Shown here: positions 25,423 to 33,163 of the stretch, in pieces
Numbering within the stretch: the first letter of the stretch is position 1
How the letters are laid out: each line of letters starts with the position of its first letter
DNA from: Ornithinimicrobium sp. F0845
GTDB lineage: Bacteria; Actinomycetota; Actinomycetes; Actinomycetales; Dermatophilaceae
NCBI RefSeq assembly: GCF_023015765.1
Contig: NZ_JALKAL010000007.1
Location: 1-64,000 of the forward strand
Direction of reading: 5' to 3'
Length of the DNA: 64,000 nucleotides
Made by a program: the position numbers and the translations under genes
The notes under the pieces: model-generated
Databases searched by the model: none
The model's input: only the letters and a program-made list of their open reading frames with translations
What the model was told of the DNA's origin: nothing

Positions 25423-26699
25423 GCACCGAAGTCATCACACTGCTGGTGATCCTGTTCGCGCTGCTGTTCACCTCGACGCCGATCGCGATGGCGTTGGGAC
25501 TGACGTCCTTCGTCTACCTCTACTACTTCACGACCATCCCGCTCACCCAGGTCGTGGAGCGCCTGTTCAACGCGCTCAACAGCTTCCCGCTGATGGCCAT
25601 CCCGTTCTTCATCCTGGCCGCCAACATCATGACCCGCGGAGGCATCAGCCGAAGGCTCACCGAGTTCGGCAACGCTCTCGTGGGGCAGTATCGCGGCGGC
25701 ATGGCGATGACGGCCGTGCTGGCCTGCATGTTCTTCGCCGCGGTTTCGGGCTCCAGCCCGGCCACCGTGATCGCCGTCGGCACGCTGATGATCCCGGCGA
25801 TGATCCGCCACGGCTACTCCAAGCAGTTCTCCACCGGTCTGATCGCCACCTCCGGCTCGCTGGGCATCCTGATCCCGCCGTCAATCCCGCTGATCGTCTA
25901 TGGCATCGCCACCGAGCAGAGCATTGGTGACCTGTTCATGGCCGGGATCATCCCCGGTGCGGTGGCCGGCGTGATGCTGCTCGGCATGGCCGTGTGGGTC
26001 TCGCGGCGCAAGAACTACGGTGAGCACACCGGCGAGCGACTGCCGAAGGGCACGCGCCGCCGCGCCCTGCGGGACGCCATACTGGCCCTGCTGCTGCCGG
26101 TCATCGTGCTGGGCGGCATCTACGGCGGCTTCTTCACCCCGACCGAGGCGGCAGCCATGGCCGTGGCCTACAGCCTGGTGGTCGCGCTGCTCATCTATCG
26201 CGAGCTGAGCCTCAAGGACCTCGGCAAGGTGCTGCTCTCCTCGGCGAAGACGTCGGCGATGATCATGTTCATCATCGCCAACGGCATCCTGTTCACCTTC
26301 GTCCTGGCGGCCGAGCGGATCCCCGACCAGATCACGACGGGCATCGCCAACATGAGTCTCGAGCCGTGGCAGTTCCTGGCCCTGGTCAACATCCTGCTGC
26401 TGATCGTCGGCTGCTTCATGGAGACCAGCAGTGCGATCCTGATCCTGGCGCCGATCCTGCTGCCGATCGCCATGGAGATGGGCGTGGACCCGATCCACCT
26501 GGGCATCATCATCGTGATGAACCTGGAGATCGGGATGATCACCCCGCCCCTCGGGCTCAACCTGTTCGTCGCCTCCGGCCTGTCCGGGATGAGTGTGCTG
26601 CAGGTGGCCAAGGCTGCGATCCCCAGCGCGGCGGCCCTGATAACCGCGCTGATCCTGGTGACCTACCTGCCGATCCTGTCGCTGGCGCTCATCAGATGA
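25419..26699 (+). CDS. dctM: TRAP transporter large permease (DctM)
   Basis: 426 residues with about twelve membrane segments. Family motifs include PLMAIPFFILAANIMTRGGI, FFAAVSGSSPATVIAVGTLM, SGSLGILIPPSIPLIVYGIA, TPTEAAAMAVAYSLVV and MITPPLGLNLFVASGLSGM. With DctPQ it forms a sodium-driven high-affinity importer for a di- or tricarboxylate or related acid. It starts inside the end of dctQ (ATGA). A hairpin terminator follows at 26704, which separates the transporter unit from the catabolic unit. Confidence 0.94.
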   Translation: MSTEVITLLVILFALLFTSTPIAMALGLTSFVYLYYFTTIPLTQVVERLFNALNSFPLMAIPFFILAANIMTRGGISRRLTEFGNALVGQYRGGMAMTAVLACMFFAAVSGSSPATVIAVGTLMIPAMIRHGYSKQFSTGLIATSGSLGILIPPSIPLIVYGIATEQSIGDLFMAGIIPGAVAGVMLLGMAVWVSRRKNYGEHTGERLPKGTRRRALRDAILALLLPVIVLGGIYGGFFTPTEAAAMAVAYSLVVALLIYRELSLKDLGKVLLSSAKTSAMIMFIIANGILFTFVLAAERIPDQITTGIANMSLEPWQFLALVNILLLIVGCFMETSSAILILAPILLPIAMEMGVDPIHLGIIIVMNLEIGMITPPLGLNLFVASGLSGMSVLQVAKAAIPSAAALITALILVTYLPILSLALIR

Positions 26700-26703
26700 C
26701 CCA

Positions 26704-26750
26704 GGAGTATGCCGGGGGCCGGCTCACCAGCCCGGCCCTCGGCATACTCC
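26704..26750 (+). terminator. Hairpin terminator after dctM, built from AGTATGCC and its complement
   Basis: Arms 26704-26722 and 26732-26750 are 19 bases each with one mismatch (GGAGTATGCCGGGGGCCGG against CCGGCCCTCGGCATACTCC), with a 9-base loop. There is no T-run. The outer part of the stem is one GTATGCC and one GGCATAC motif. Confidence 0.8.
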
Positions 26751-26814
26751 GCCACCGTCCCGCCCGTCGCCACACCTGATCCCGCACCACCTCATCACCG
26801 TGGCCCATCTCTCG

Positions 26815-26848
26815 TTGACAAAATGTGCGGCCCTTTGAAAATATAGCC
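26815..26848 (+). promoter_or_regulatory. Promoter/operator element shared with the regulator operon, copy B
   Basis: TTGACAAAATGTGCGGCCC followed by TTTGAAAATATAG. The -35 box TTGACA is perfect here. The AT-rich AAAATATAG lies where a -10 is expected. It is the counterpart of the element at 22757. Confidence 0.65.
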
Positions 26849-26872
26849 TCACATCTTTGGAGGAATCCCCCT

Positions 26873-28033
26873 ATGAACCCTCTCGACGGGATCACCGTCG
26901 TCAGCCTCGAGCAGGCCGTGGCGGCGCCGTTCGCCACCCGCCAGCTCGCCGATCTCGGCGCCCGCGTGATCAAGGTCGAGCGCCCCGGCCCCGGCGACTT
27001 CGCCCGTGCCTATGACGAGACCGTCAAGGGCATGTCCAGCCACTTCGTCTGGCTCAACCGCTCCAAGGAGTCGGTCGCGCTGGATCTGAAGAGCCCGCTG
27101 GGCCAGGAGGCGATCACCGCCCTGGCGCAGGAGGCAGACGTCTTCGTCCAGAACCTCGCCCCCGGCGCTGCCGAACGCCTCGGCCTGGGGGCCGAGGCGC
27201 TGCGTGCCATCAACCCGCGCCTGGTGCACGTGTCGATCTCCGGCTATGGCCCGGGCGGTCCCTACACGACCAAGAAGGCCTACGACCTGCTCGTGCAGTG
27301 CGAGGCCGGCCTGGTCTCGATCACCGGCACCGAGGACGAGCCGTCCAAGGTCGGCATCTCGGTGGCCGACATCGCCGCGGGGATGTATGCCTACACCGGG
27401 ATCCTGACCGCCCTCTTCCAGCGCGAGCGCACCGGCGAGGGCGCCACTCTGGAGGTGTCGATGCTGGAGGCGCTGGCCGAGTGGATGGGCTTCCCGCTGA
27501 ACTACGCGATGTATGGCGGCACGCCCCCGCGGCGCAGCGGTGCCCGGCACGCGGCAATCGCCCCCTATGGCCCGTTCCACTGCGGCGACGGGGAGCAGGT
27601 CTTCCTCGGCATCCAGAACGAGCGCGAGTGGGCGACCTTCTGCGAGCAGGTGCTCGGCAACGCCGGCCTGGCCACCGACCCCCGCTTCGAGCGCAACAGC
27701 CTGCGGGTGGAGAACACCGCCGAGCTCAACGCCGAGATCGAGCGGGCCTTCGCCGACCAGAGCGCCGAGCAGGCCGCGGACCGGCTCGAGGAGGTCGGGA
27801 TCGCCAACGCGCTGCTGCGCGACATGGCCGGTCTGGCCGCCCACCCTCAGCTGCAGGCGCGTGAGCGCTGGGTTGACTACGACTCCCCCGTCGGGCCCCT
27901 CCGGGCGCTGATCCCACCGGCCACGCTGCAGGGCAGCACACCCGTGATGGGCCCGATCCCCACCGTCGGTGAGCACACCGACCAGATCCTGACCGAGCTC
28001 GGTCTGGCCCCAGCCGCAGGAGGCACCCCGTGA
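26873..28033 (+). CDS. Class III CoA-transferase (CaiB/BaiF family), itaconate/C5-acid type inferred
   Basis: 386 residues. The family start is GITVVSLEQAVAAPFATRQL and the catalytic Asp (about 138) is in TTKKAYDLLVQCEAG. Further blocks are the KVERPGPGDFARAYD and TGTEDEPSKVGISVADIAAG regions. It moves CoA from a donor such as succinyl-CoA to an acid. In this context it is the candidate itaconate/mesaconate CoA-transferase (compare PA0882, Ict). A GGAGGA ribosome site precedes the ATG. The stop overlaps the MmgE/PrpD start (GTGA). The exact acid is inferred from neighbours only. Confidence 0.9.
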   Translation: MNPLDGITVVSLEQAVAAPFATRQLADLGARVIKVERPGPGDFARAYDETVKGMSSHFVWLNRSKESVALDLKSPLGQEAITALAQEADVFVQNLAPGAAERLGLGAEALRAINPRLVHVSISGYGPGGPYTTKKAYDLLVQCEAGLVSITGTEDEPSKVGISVADIAAGMYAYTGILTALFQRERTGEGATLEVSMLEALAEWMGFPLNYAMYGGTPPRRSGARHAAIAPYGPFHCGDGEQVFLGIQNEREWATFCEQVLGNAGLATDPRFERNSLRVENTAELNAEIERAFADQSAEQAADRLEEVGIANALLRDMAGLAAHPQLQARERWVDYDSPVGPLRALIPPATLQGSTPVMGPIPTVGEHTDQILTELGLAPAAGGTP

Positions 28034-29382
28034 GCATCGACACCATCAGCACCGAGGAAGGCGCCCCCGACGCGACTGCAACCGGCACGCCCGCCGTGGC
28101 TGTGGCGCTCGCCACGTGGGCAAGCACCACCAAGCCGTCGCAGGCCGACCTCGACCTGGCGGACCGGAGCCTGCTCGACACCGTCGCCGTGGCCCTGGCC
28201 GCCCGCACCCATCAGATCAGGCCGGTCGTGGACGCCCTCGACGGCCAGGCTGCCCGGTGGGCCGCGCTGGCCCACGTCATCGACTTCGACGACCTGCACC
28301 TGCCCTCGACCACGCACATCTCGACCGTCTGCGTCCCCGTCGCCCTGACGAGCGGCGGGCACGACGGGCAGGTCGCTGCCCGGGCCTATCTCGCCGGCGC
28401 AGGGGTCATGGCCCGGTTGGGCACGGCCCTGGGCTGGTCGCACTACACCGCGGGTTGGCACGCCACCACGACCTCCGGGGCGATCGCCGCGGCCGTGGTC
28501 GCGGGCATCGCGCGCGGGCTGAGCCAGGAGCAGCTGACCAACGCCATCGCGCTGGCCGTCCCCGCCTCCGGCGGTGTCCAGCGCGCGTTCGGCACCGACG
28601 CCAAGAGCCTGCAGGTCGGGCTGGCCGCGCAGGCCGGGATCACGGCGGCCCAGCTCGCCGCGGCCGGCGCCACCGCCGACCCGCGGGCGGTCGAGGCCTG
28701 GATGGAGCTGCTCGGCGGTGACCCGACCCACCCGCTGGTCACCGACCCCTCGTCCGATCCCGCGATGATCCCCGACGGTCTGGCCATCAAGGTCTACCCC
28801 GCCTGCTATGCCCTCCAGCGACCGATCGGCGCGCTGCGCGAGACCGTCGGCGAGCCGATCAGCGCCGAGCAGGTCGCAGCGATCCGGCTGAGCACCCCGC
28901 GCGGCACGGTCACCCCGCTGGTCCACCACCAGCCGCAGACCGGCCTCGAGGGCAAGTTCAGCCTGGAGTATGCCGCCGCGACCGCCCTGCTCGACCCGCA
29001 CTCCGGCTTCCGCGCCTTCGGCGACGAGGCCGTGCAGCGCGCCGACGCGCAGCGGCTCATCGACCTCACCGAGATCACCCTCACCGACGAGACCGGCGAC
29101 GGCCTGCTGCTCGGCGCGGTCGAGGTCGAGGTGGACCTGAGCGACGGGCGCACCCTCACCGGCTCCCTGGACCTGCCGCCGGGCTCACCCGGCAAGCCGC
29201 CGACCGACGCCGAGATGGAGGCGAAGGTCACCGACTGCCTGCAGCTCGGCGGCATCGAGGGCGTCACGCCCGCGGAGATCACGTGGGACACCGGCGCCCA
29301 CCTGCTCATCACCCACCTGGGGCCGAGCGTCCCAGCCGACCGTTCGGCATACGTCCTGGGAACCGATGGCACCTCTCCCTGA
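28030..29382 (+). CDS. MmgE/PrpD family protein
   Basis: 450 residues from a GTG overlapping the CoA-transferase stop. MmgE/PrpD features include SLLDTVAVALAAR, the HVIDFDDLHLPSTTHISTVC block (corresponding to the D-D-x-H active-site region), GWHATTTSGAIAAAVVAGIA and IKVYPACYALQRPIGALRE. Known members are 2-methylcitrate dehydratase, cis-aconitate decarboxylase and iminodisuccinate epimerase, so a lyase or dehydratase acting on a polycarboxylate is likely. Homologues occur in itaconate clusters (PA0881 from memory), where their role is not settled. A paired-motif array follows the stop by 15 bases. Confidence 0.9.
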   Translation: MSIDTISTEEGAPDATATGTPAVAVALATWASTTKPSQADLDLADRSLLDTVAVALAARTHQIRPVVDALDGQAARWAALAHVIDFDDLHLPSTTHISTVCVPVALTSGGHDGQVAARAYLAGAGVMARLGTALGWSHYTAGWHATTTSGAIAAAVVAGIARGLSQEQLTNAIALAVPASGGVQRAFGTDAKSLQVGLAAQAGITAAQLAAAGATADPRAVEAWMELLGGDPTHPLVTDPSSDPAMIPDGLAIKVYPACYALQRPIGALRETVGEPISAEQVAAIRLSTPRGTVTPLVHHQPQTGLEGKFSLEYAAATALLDPHSGFRAFGDEAVQRADAQRLIDLTEITLTDETGDGLLLGAVEVEVDLSDGRTLTGSLDLPPGSPGKPPTDAEMEAKVTDCLQLGGIEGVTPAEITWDTGAHLLITHLGPSVPADRSAYVLGTDGTSP

Positions 29383-29397
29383 CGTGCGGGAGGAGCA

Positions 29398-29449
29398 GCA
29401 AAACCACTACGAAAATTGCAGACAGACCAGCAAAACCACTACGAAAAAT
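29398..29449 (+). repeat. Paired 20-bp A-rich motif, array 2
   Basis: Units GCAAAACCACTACGAAAATT (29398-29417) and GCAAAACCACTACGAAAAAT (29430-29449), 32 bp apart start to start with spacer GCAGACAGACCA. The array lies between the MmgE/PrpD stop and the acyl-CoA dehydrogenase start, on their strand. Confidence 0.85.
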
Positions 29450-29460
29450 GATGGGACACG

Positions 29461-30642
29461 ATGAGCACCGAGATGCTGTCCGAAGACGAGGTTGAGATCG
29501 TCCGCCTGGTGCGGGAGTTCGTCACCGAGCAGGTCAAGCCGACCGCCAGCGAGCTGGAGCACGCCAACACCTATCCCGAGGAGCTCATCGACGCGATGAA
29601 GCAGATGGGCATCTTCGGGCTCGCCATCCCCGAGCCGTGGGGCGAGGCTCAGGTGAGCCTGCCGGCATACTGCTTGGTCACCGAGGAGCTGGCCCGCGGC
29701 TGGATGAGCCTGGCGGGCGCGATGGGCGGGCACACGGTGGTCGCCAAGCTGATCCTGGCCTACGGCACGCAGGAGCAGAAGGACACCTACCTGCCGCGGA
29801 TGGCCACCGGCGAGCTGCGCGCGACGATGGCGCTGACCGAGCCCGGCGGCGGCTCCGACCTGCAGGCGATGCGCACCACCGCCAAGGTCGACGGCGATGA
29901 CTATGTCGTGAACGGCTCCAAGACCTGGATCACCAACGCCCGCAAGGCCGAGCTGATCGCCCTCATGGTCAAGACCGACCCCGAGGCGCAGCCGCGGCAC
30001 AAGGGCGTCTCGATCCTGCTCGTGGAGAAGTCCGGCGAGGACGGGCTTGAGGGCTTCCACCTCTCCCGCGACCTGCCCAAGCTCGGATACAAGGGCGTGG
30101 AGTCCTGCGAGATCGCCTTCGACGGGATGCGGGTCCCGCGCTCGGCGCTGCTCGGCGAGACCGAGGGCCTCGGCTTCTCCCAGATGATGAAGGGCCTGGA
30201 GGTCGGCCGCCTGCAGGTCGCCTCCCGCGCGCTCGGTGTCGGCCGGGCGGCCCTGGAGGACTCGCTGCAGTATGCCCAGGAGCGCGAGTCGTTCGGCGTC
30301 CCCATCTGGAAGCACCAGTCGATCGGCAACTACCTGGCCGAGATGGCCACCAAGCTGGTCGCCGCCCGCCAGCTCACCCTGCACGCCGCCCGCGCGTTCG
30401 ACGCCGGTCAGCGCGCCGACATGGAGGCCGGGATGGCCAAGCTGTTCGCCTCCGAGGTCGGCATGGAGATCGCCCTTGACGCGATCCGGATCCACGGCGG
30501 CTACGGCTACTCCACCGAGTTCGACGTGGAGCGCTATTTCCGCGATGCTCCTCTCATGATCGTCGGCGAGGGCACCAACGAGATCCAGAAGAACGTGATC
30601 GCCCGCCAGCTGGTCAAGCGCGGCAACGTGGACCCCGTATGA
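29461..30642 (+). CDS. Acyl-CoA dehydrogenase
   Basis: 393 residues. The FAD and substrate motifs are standard: ATMALTEPGGGSDLQAMRTT, NGSKTWITNA, GRLQVASRALGVGRAALED and the C-terminal IHGGYGYSTEFDVERYFRDA then IVGEGTNEIQKNVIARQL, in which the Glu of GEGTNEI is the expected catalytic base. It oxidises an acyl-CoA to an enoyl-CoA using electron-transfer flavoprotein. Within this cluster a methylsuccinyl-CoA-like substrate is possible (compare PA0879); this is inference. The ATG lies 11 bases after the paired-motif array, and the stop overlaps the lyase start (ATGA). Confidence 0.92.
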   Translation: MSTEMLSEDEVEIVRLVREFVTEQVKPTASELEHANTYPEELIDAMKQMGIFGLAIPEPWGEAQVSLPAYCLVTEELARGWMSLAGAMGGHTVVAKLILAYGTQEQKDTYLPRMATGELRATMALTEPGGGSDLQAMRTTAKVDGDDYVVNGSKTWITNARKAELIALMVKTDPEAQPRHKGVSILLVEKSGEDGLEGFHLSRDLPKLGYKGVESCEIAFDGMRVPRSALLGETEGLGFSQMMKGLEVGRLQVASRALGVGRAALEDSLQYAQERESFGVPIWKHQSIGNYLAEMATKLVAARQLTLHAARAFDAGQRADMEAGMAKLFASEVGMEIALDAIRIHGGYGYSTEFDVERYFRDAPLMIVGEGTNEIQKNVIARQLVKRGNVDPV

Positions 30643-31457
30643 CGCAGGTCCAGTCCGCGCGCTCCTTCCTGTTCGTCCCGGGTGACCGGCCGGACCGGTT
30701 CGACAAGGCCGTCGCCACCGGCGCCGACGTGGTGATCATCGACCTGGAGGACGCGGTCGCCCCCGAGACCAAGGCGGAGGCACGGCATGCCGCGACCATG
30801 TTTATCAGCGAGGGCGGCCGAGCGGCCGTGCGCCTCAACGGTGCCGACAGCACCGAGCATGCGGCCGACGTGCTGGCACTCGCCGGGACCCACAACGCAC
30901 CCCGGCATCAGCTCGTGGCAGTGGTGCTGCCCAAGGCCGAGGACCCTGACGTGGCCAGCACCATCGCCGAGCAGATCGGGGTGCCCGTCATCGCCCTCGT
31001 GGAGTCCGCCCTCGGTGTCGCGCGGGCCCACGAGCTGGCACGTGCCCCCGGCGTGGCACGGCTGGCGCTGGGCCACCTGGACCTGGCCGCCGACCTGGGC
31101 AGCGGCAATGGCCGGGAGGCGATGCTGCTGGCCCGCTCGACCCTGGTGCTGGCCTCCCGTGCTGCCGGACTACCCGGCCCGATCGACGGCGTGACCACCG
31201 CCCTCGACGACACCGACGTGCTCGTCGACGACCTGGCCTACGCCCGAGACCTGGGCCTGACCGGCAAGCTCCTCATCCACCCCCGACAGGTGGAGCCCAC
31301 GCACGCCGCGCACCGCCCCTCCGAGGACGAGGTCGCCTGGGCTCAGCGTGTGCTCGAGGCCGCGGCCGGTGGAGGCGCCGTGCGCGTCGACGGCGACATG
31401 GTCGACGCGCCCGTCGTGGCGCGCGCCGAGGACATCCTGCGACGGAGGGAGGGCTGA
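30639..31457 (+). CDS. CitE-like lyase (HpcH/HpaI family), citramalyl-CoA lyase candidate
   Basis: 272 residues. CitE features: SFLFVPGDRPDRFDKAVATG, DLEDAVAPETKAEAR, the substrate-Arg strand VRLNG, the metal-binding Glu122 in VIALVESALG and Asp148 in GHLDLAADLG, and LLIHPRQVEP. Stand-alone CitE proteins cleave malyl-, methylmalyl- or citramalyl-CoA. In an itaconate cluster it would split citramalyl-CoA to acetyl-CoA and pyruvate (Ccl). It overlaps both neighbours by 1-4 bases. Confidence 0.88.
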   Translation: MTQVQSARSFLFVPGDRPDRFDKAVATGADVVIIDLEDAVAPETKAEARHAATMFISEGGRAAVRLNGADSTEHAADVLALAGTHNAPRHQLVAVVLPKAEDPDVASTIAEQIGVPVIALVESALGVARAHELARAPGVARLALGHLDLAADLGSGNGREAMLLARSTLVLASRAAGLPGPIDGVTTALDDTDVLVDDLAYARDLGLTGKLLIHPRQVEPTHAAHRPSEDEVAWAQRVLEAAAGGGAVRVDGDMVDAPVVARAEDILRRREG

Positions 31458-32278
31458 TGACCGAGACCACGACCCGCACCGAGGTGATCTCCGCCGAGCC
31501 GGTCGAGTCGCTGGCCGCGGTGCTCGAGACCCCCGTGCCGTTCGAGGCCGGATCACCCGTCCCGCCGCTGTGGCACTGGATGTACCTGCTGGACCGCCGC
31601 CGCCAGTCCGACCTCGGCCCCGACGGCCACCCGACCAGCGGCATCCCCGCCCCACCCGGCCCAGGACGCCGCCGCATGTTCGCGGGCGGGCGCGTGACGA
31701 CATACTCCCCGCTGGTCATCGGCGAGCCCGCGACCAAGGTCACCTCCATCGCCAAGACCGTGGAGAAGGAGGGGCGCACCGGCCCGCTGACCTTCGTCAC
31801 GGTCCTGCAGGAGATCAGCCAGGGCGGTCAGCTCGCCGTCCGCGAGGAGCAGGACATCGTCTATCGCGCTCCCGGCACCGGCGCCCTGCCGCCCGCCCCC
31901 GAGCCGCCCACCCCACCGGCCGGACCTAGGCTGACCCTGGCGGTCGACGAACGGCTGCTCTTCCGGTTCAGCGCGCTGACCTACAACACGCACCGCATCC
32001 ACTACGACCTGGGGTATGTGCCGACCGAGGGCTACGACGGGCTGGTCATCCACGGCCCGCTGCAGGCCCTGCTGATGGGCGACCTGATGCGCCGCGAGGG
32101 CATCGACCTGGTGGGACAGACCTTCGGCTACCGGCTGGTCTCCCCGATGGTCGGCACGCAGACGCTGACCATCGTGCCCGGCCAGGACGGGCTGGAGCGG
32201 GGGGCGGAGTCCCGCAGCGCGGCCGGGGCGATCTGCGCGACCAGCACGCTGTCGCCCGCGGGTGAGACCGTTGGCTGA
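31457..32278 (+). CDS. FAS1-like dehydratase/hydratase (mesaconyl- or itaconyl-CoA hydratase candidate)
   Basis: 273 residues of the HTD2/FAS1-like dehydratase type: PLWHWMYLLDRRRQSDLGPD, RRRMFAGGRVTTYSPLVIGE, and the hot-dog hydratase segment LLFRFSALTYNTHRIHYDLG followed by GYDGLVIHGPLQALLMGDLM. YNTHRIHYD carries the His/Asp expected for hydration. Chloroflexus mesaconyl-C4-CoA hydratase and the itaconyl-CoA hydratases of itaconate clusters belong to this group. Predicted step: itaconyl-CoA or mesaconyl-CoA plus water to citramalyl-CoA. The last residues are overlapped by the next gene. Confidence 0.82.
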   Translation: MTETTTRTEVISAEPVESLAAVLETPVPFEAGSPVPPLWHWMYLLDRRRQSDLGPDGHPTSGIPAPPGPGRRRMFAGGRVTTYSPLVIGEPATKVTSIAKTVEKEGRTGPLTFVTVLQEISQGGQLAVREEQDIVYRAPGTGALPPAPEPPTPPAGPRLTLAVDERLLFRFSALTYNTHRIHYDLGYVPTEGYDGLVIHGPLQALLMGDLMRREGIDLVGQTFGYRLVSPMVGTQTLTIVPGQDGLERGAESRSAAGAICATSTLSPAGETVG

Positions 32279-33071
32279 CGCGGTCCTGCTCGAGGTCGAC
32301 GACCGCGGCGTCGCGACGGTCACGCTCAACCGGCCCGAGGTCAACAACGCCTATGACGAGGCGATGCTGCGCGGCGTCCACGCGGCCGTCGACGCCGCCG
32401 AGGCGTCACTGACGACAGACTCCCCCGTGCGCTGCGTCGTGCTGCGCGGCAACGGGCGGCACTTCCAGGCGGGCGCCGACCTGCACTGGCTCAACGCCGT
32501 GCGCACCGGCAGCCCCGAGGACAACCTCGCGGCCTCCGACCTGACCGGCAGCGCCGTGCGCCGGCTCAGCCAGCTGAACGTGCCGGTCGTCGCCCTCGTG
32601 CAGGGCGCCTGCTTCGGCGGGGGCACCGGCGTGCTGGCCGCCGCCGACGTCGTGCTGTGCGGCGAGGACTCGGTCTTCTCCATCGCCGAGGTCCGCTGGG
32701 GCCTGCACGCCTCGATCATCCTGCCGCAGCTGGCGGACGCGATCGGCGCGCGGCAGGTGCGGCGTTATGCCCTCACCGGCGAGCGCTTCGACGCCGCGGA
32801 GGCCCGTCGGATCGGGCTCGTGCACGACGTCGTGCCCCGCGAGGCGCTTGAGGAGCGCGGTGCCGCGGTCGTCGAGGCGATCCTGGCGAGCGGGCCAGGC
32901 GCCGTCAGCACGACCAAGCGGATCGCCCGCGACCTGTCCTGGACGGCCGTTGACGACGCCGAGTTCACCGACCTGGTCGCCGAGCACAGCGCCGCCCGCC
33001 AGTCGCCCGAGGCGGCCGAGGGTCTCGCGGCCTTCGCCGAGAAGCGGCCGCCGGCCTGGGCGGTCAACTAA
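32262..33071 (+). CDS. Enoyl-CoA hydratase/isomerase
   Basis: 269 residues. Crotonase-fold motifs: VATVTLNRPEVNNAYDEAML, the oxyanion-hole Gly region VVLRGNGRHFQAGADLHWLN, and FGGGTGVLAAADVVLCGEDS with IAEVRWGL, which provides the second catalytic position. Similar to methylglutaconyl-CoA hydratases of leucine-type pathways. It starts at GTG 32262, or TTG 32271, inside the end of the preceding gene. This step is not part of the minimal itaconate route, so it may handle a branched C5 or C6 enoyl-CoA made by the dehydrogenase. Confidence 0.87.
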   Translation: MRPLADAVLLEVDDRGVATVTLNRPEVNNAYDEAMLRGVHAAVDAAEASLTTDSPVRCVVLRGNGRHFQAGADLHWLNAVRTGSPEDNLAASDLTGSAVRRLSQLNVPVVALVQGACFGGGTGVLAAADVVLCGEDSVFSIAEVRWGLHASIILPQLADAIGARQVRRYALTGERFDAAEARRIGLVHDVVPREALEERGAAVVEAILASGPGAVSTTKRIARDLSWTAVDDAEFTDLVAEHSAARQSPEAAEGLAAFAEKRPPAWAVN

Positions 33072-33163
33072 AGACCCGTCCCCGGCCGCGGATCGGCTGA
33101 CGGGCGATGGGCGAAGGACGGGACTAGCGTCGGTCACACGCCACTGTCGAGGGAGGGTTTGCC

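Noticed and set aside
23646-26699. TRAP transporter assigned to C4-dicarboxylates by default
   Set aside because: DctP sequence alone does not give the ligand; the neighbouring CoA-dependent genes point to a C5-type acid, so I did not name C4 acids.
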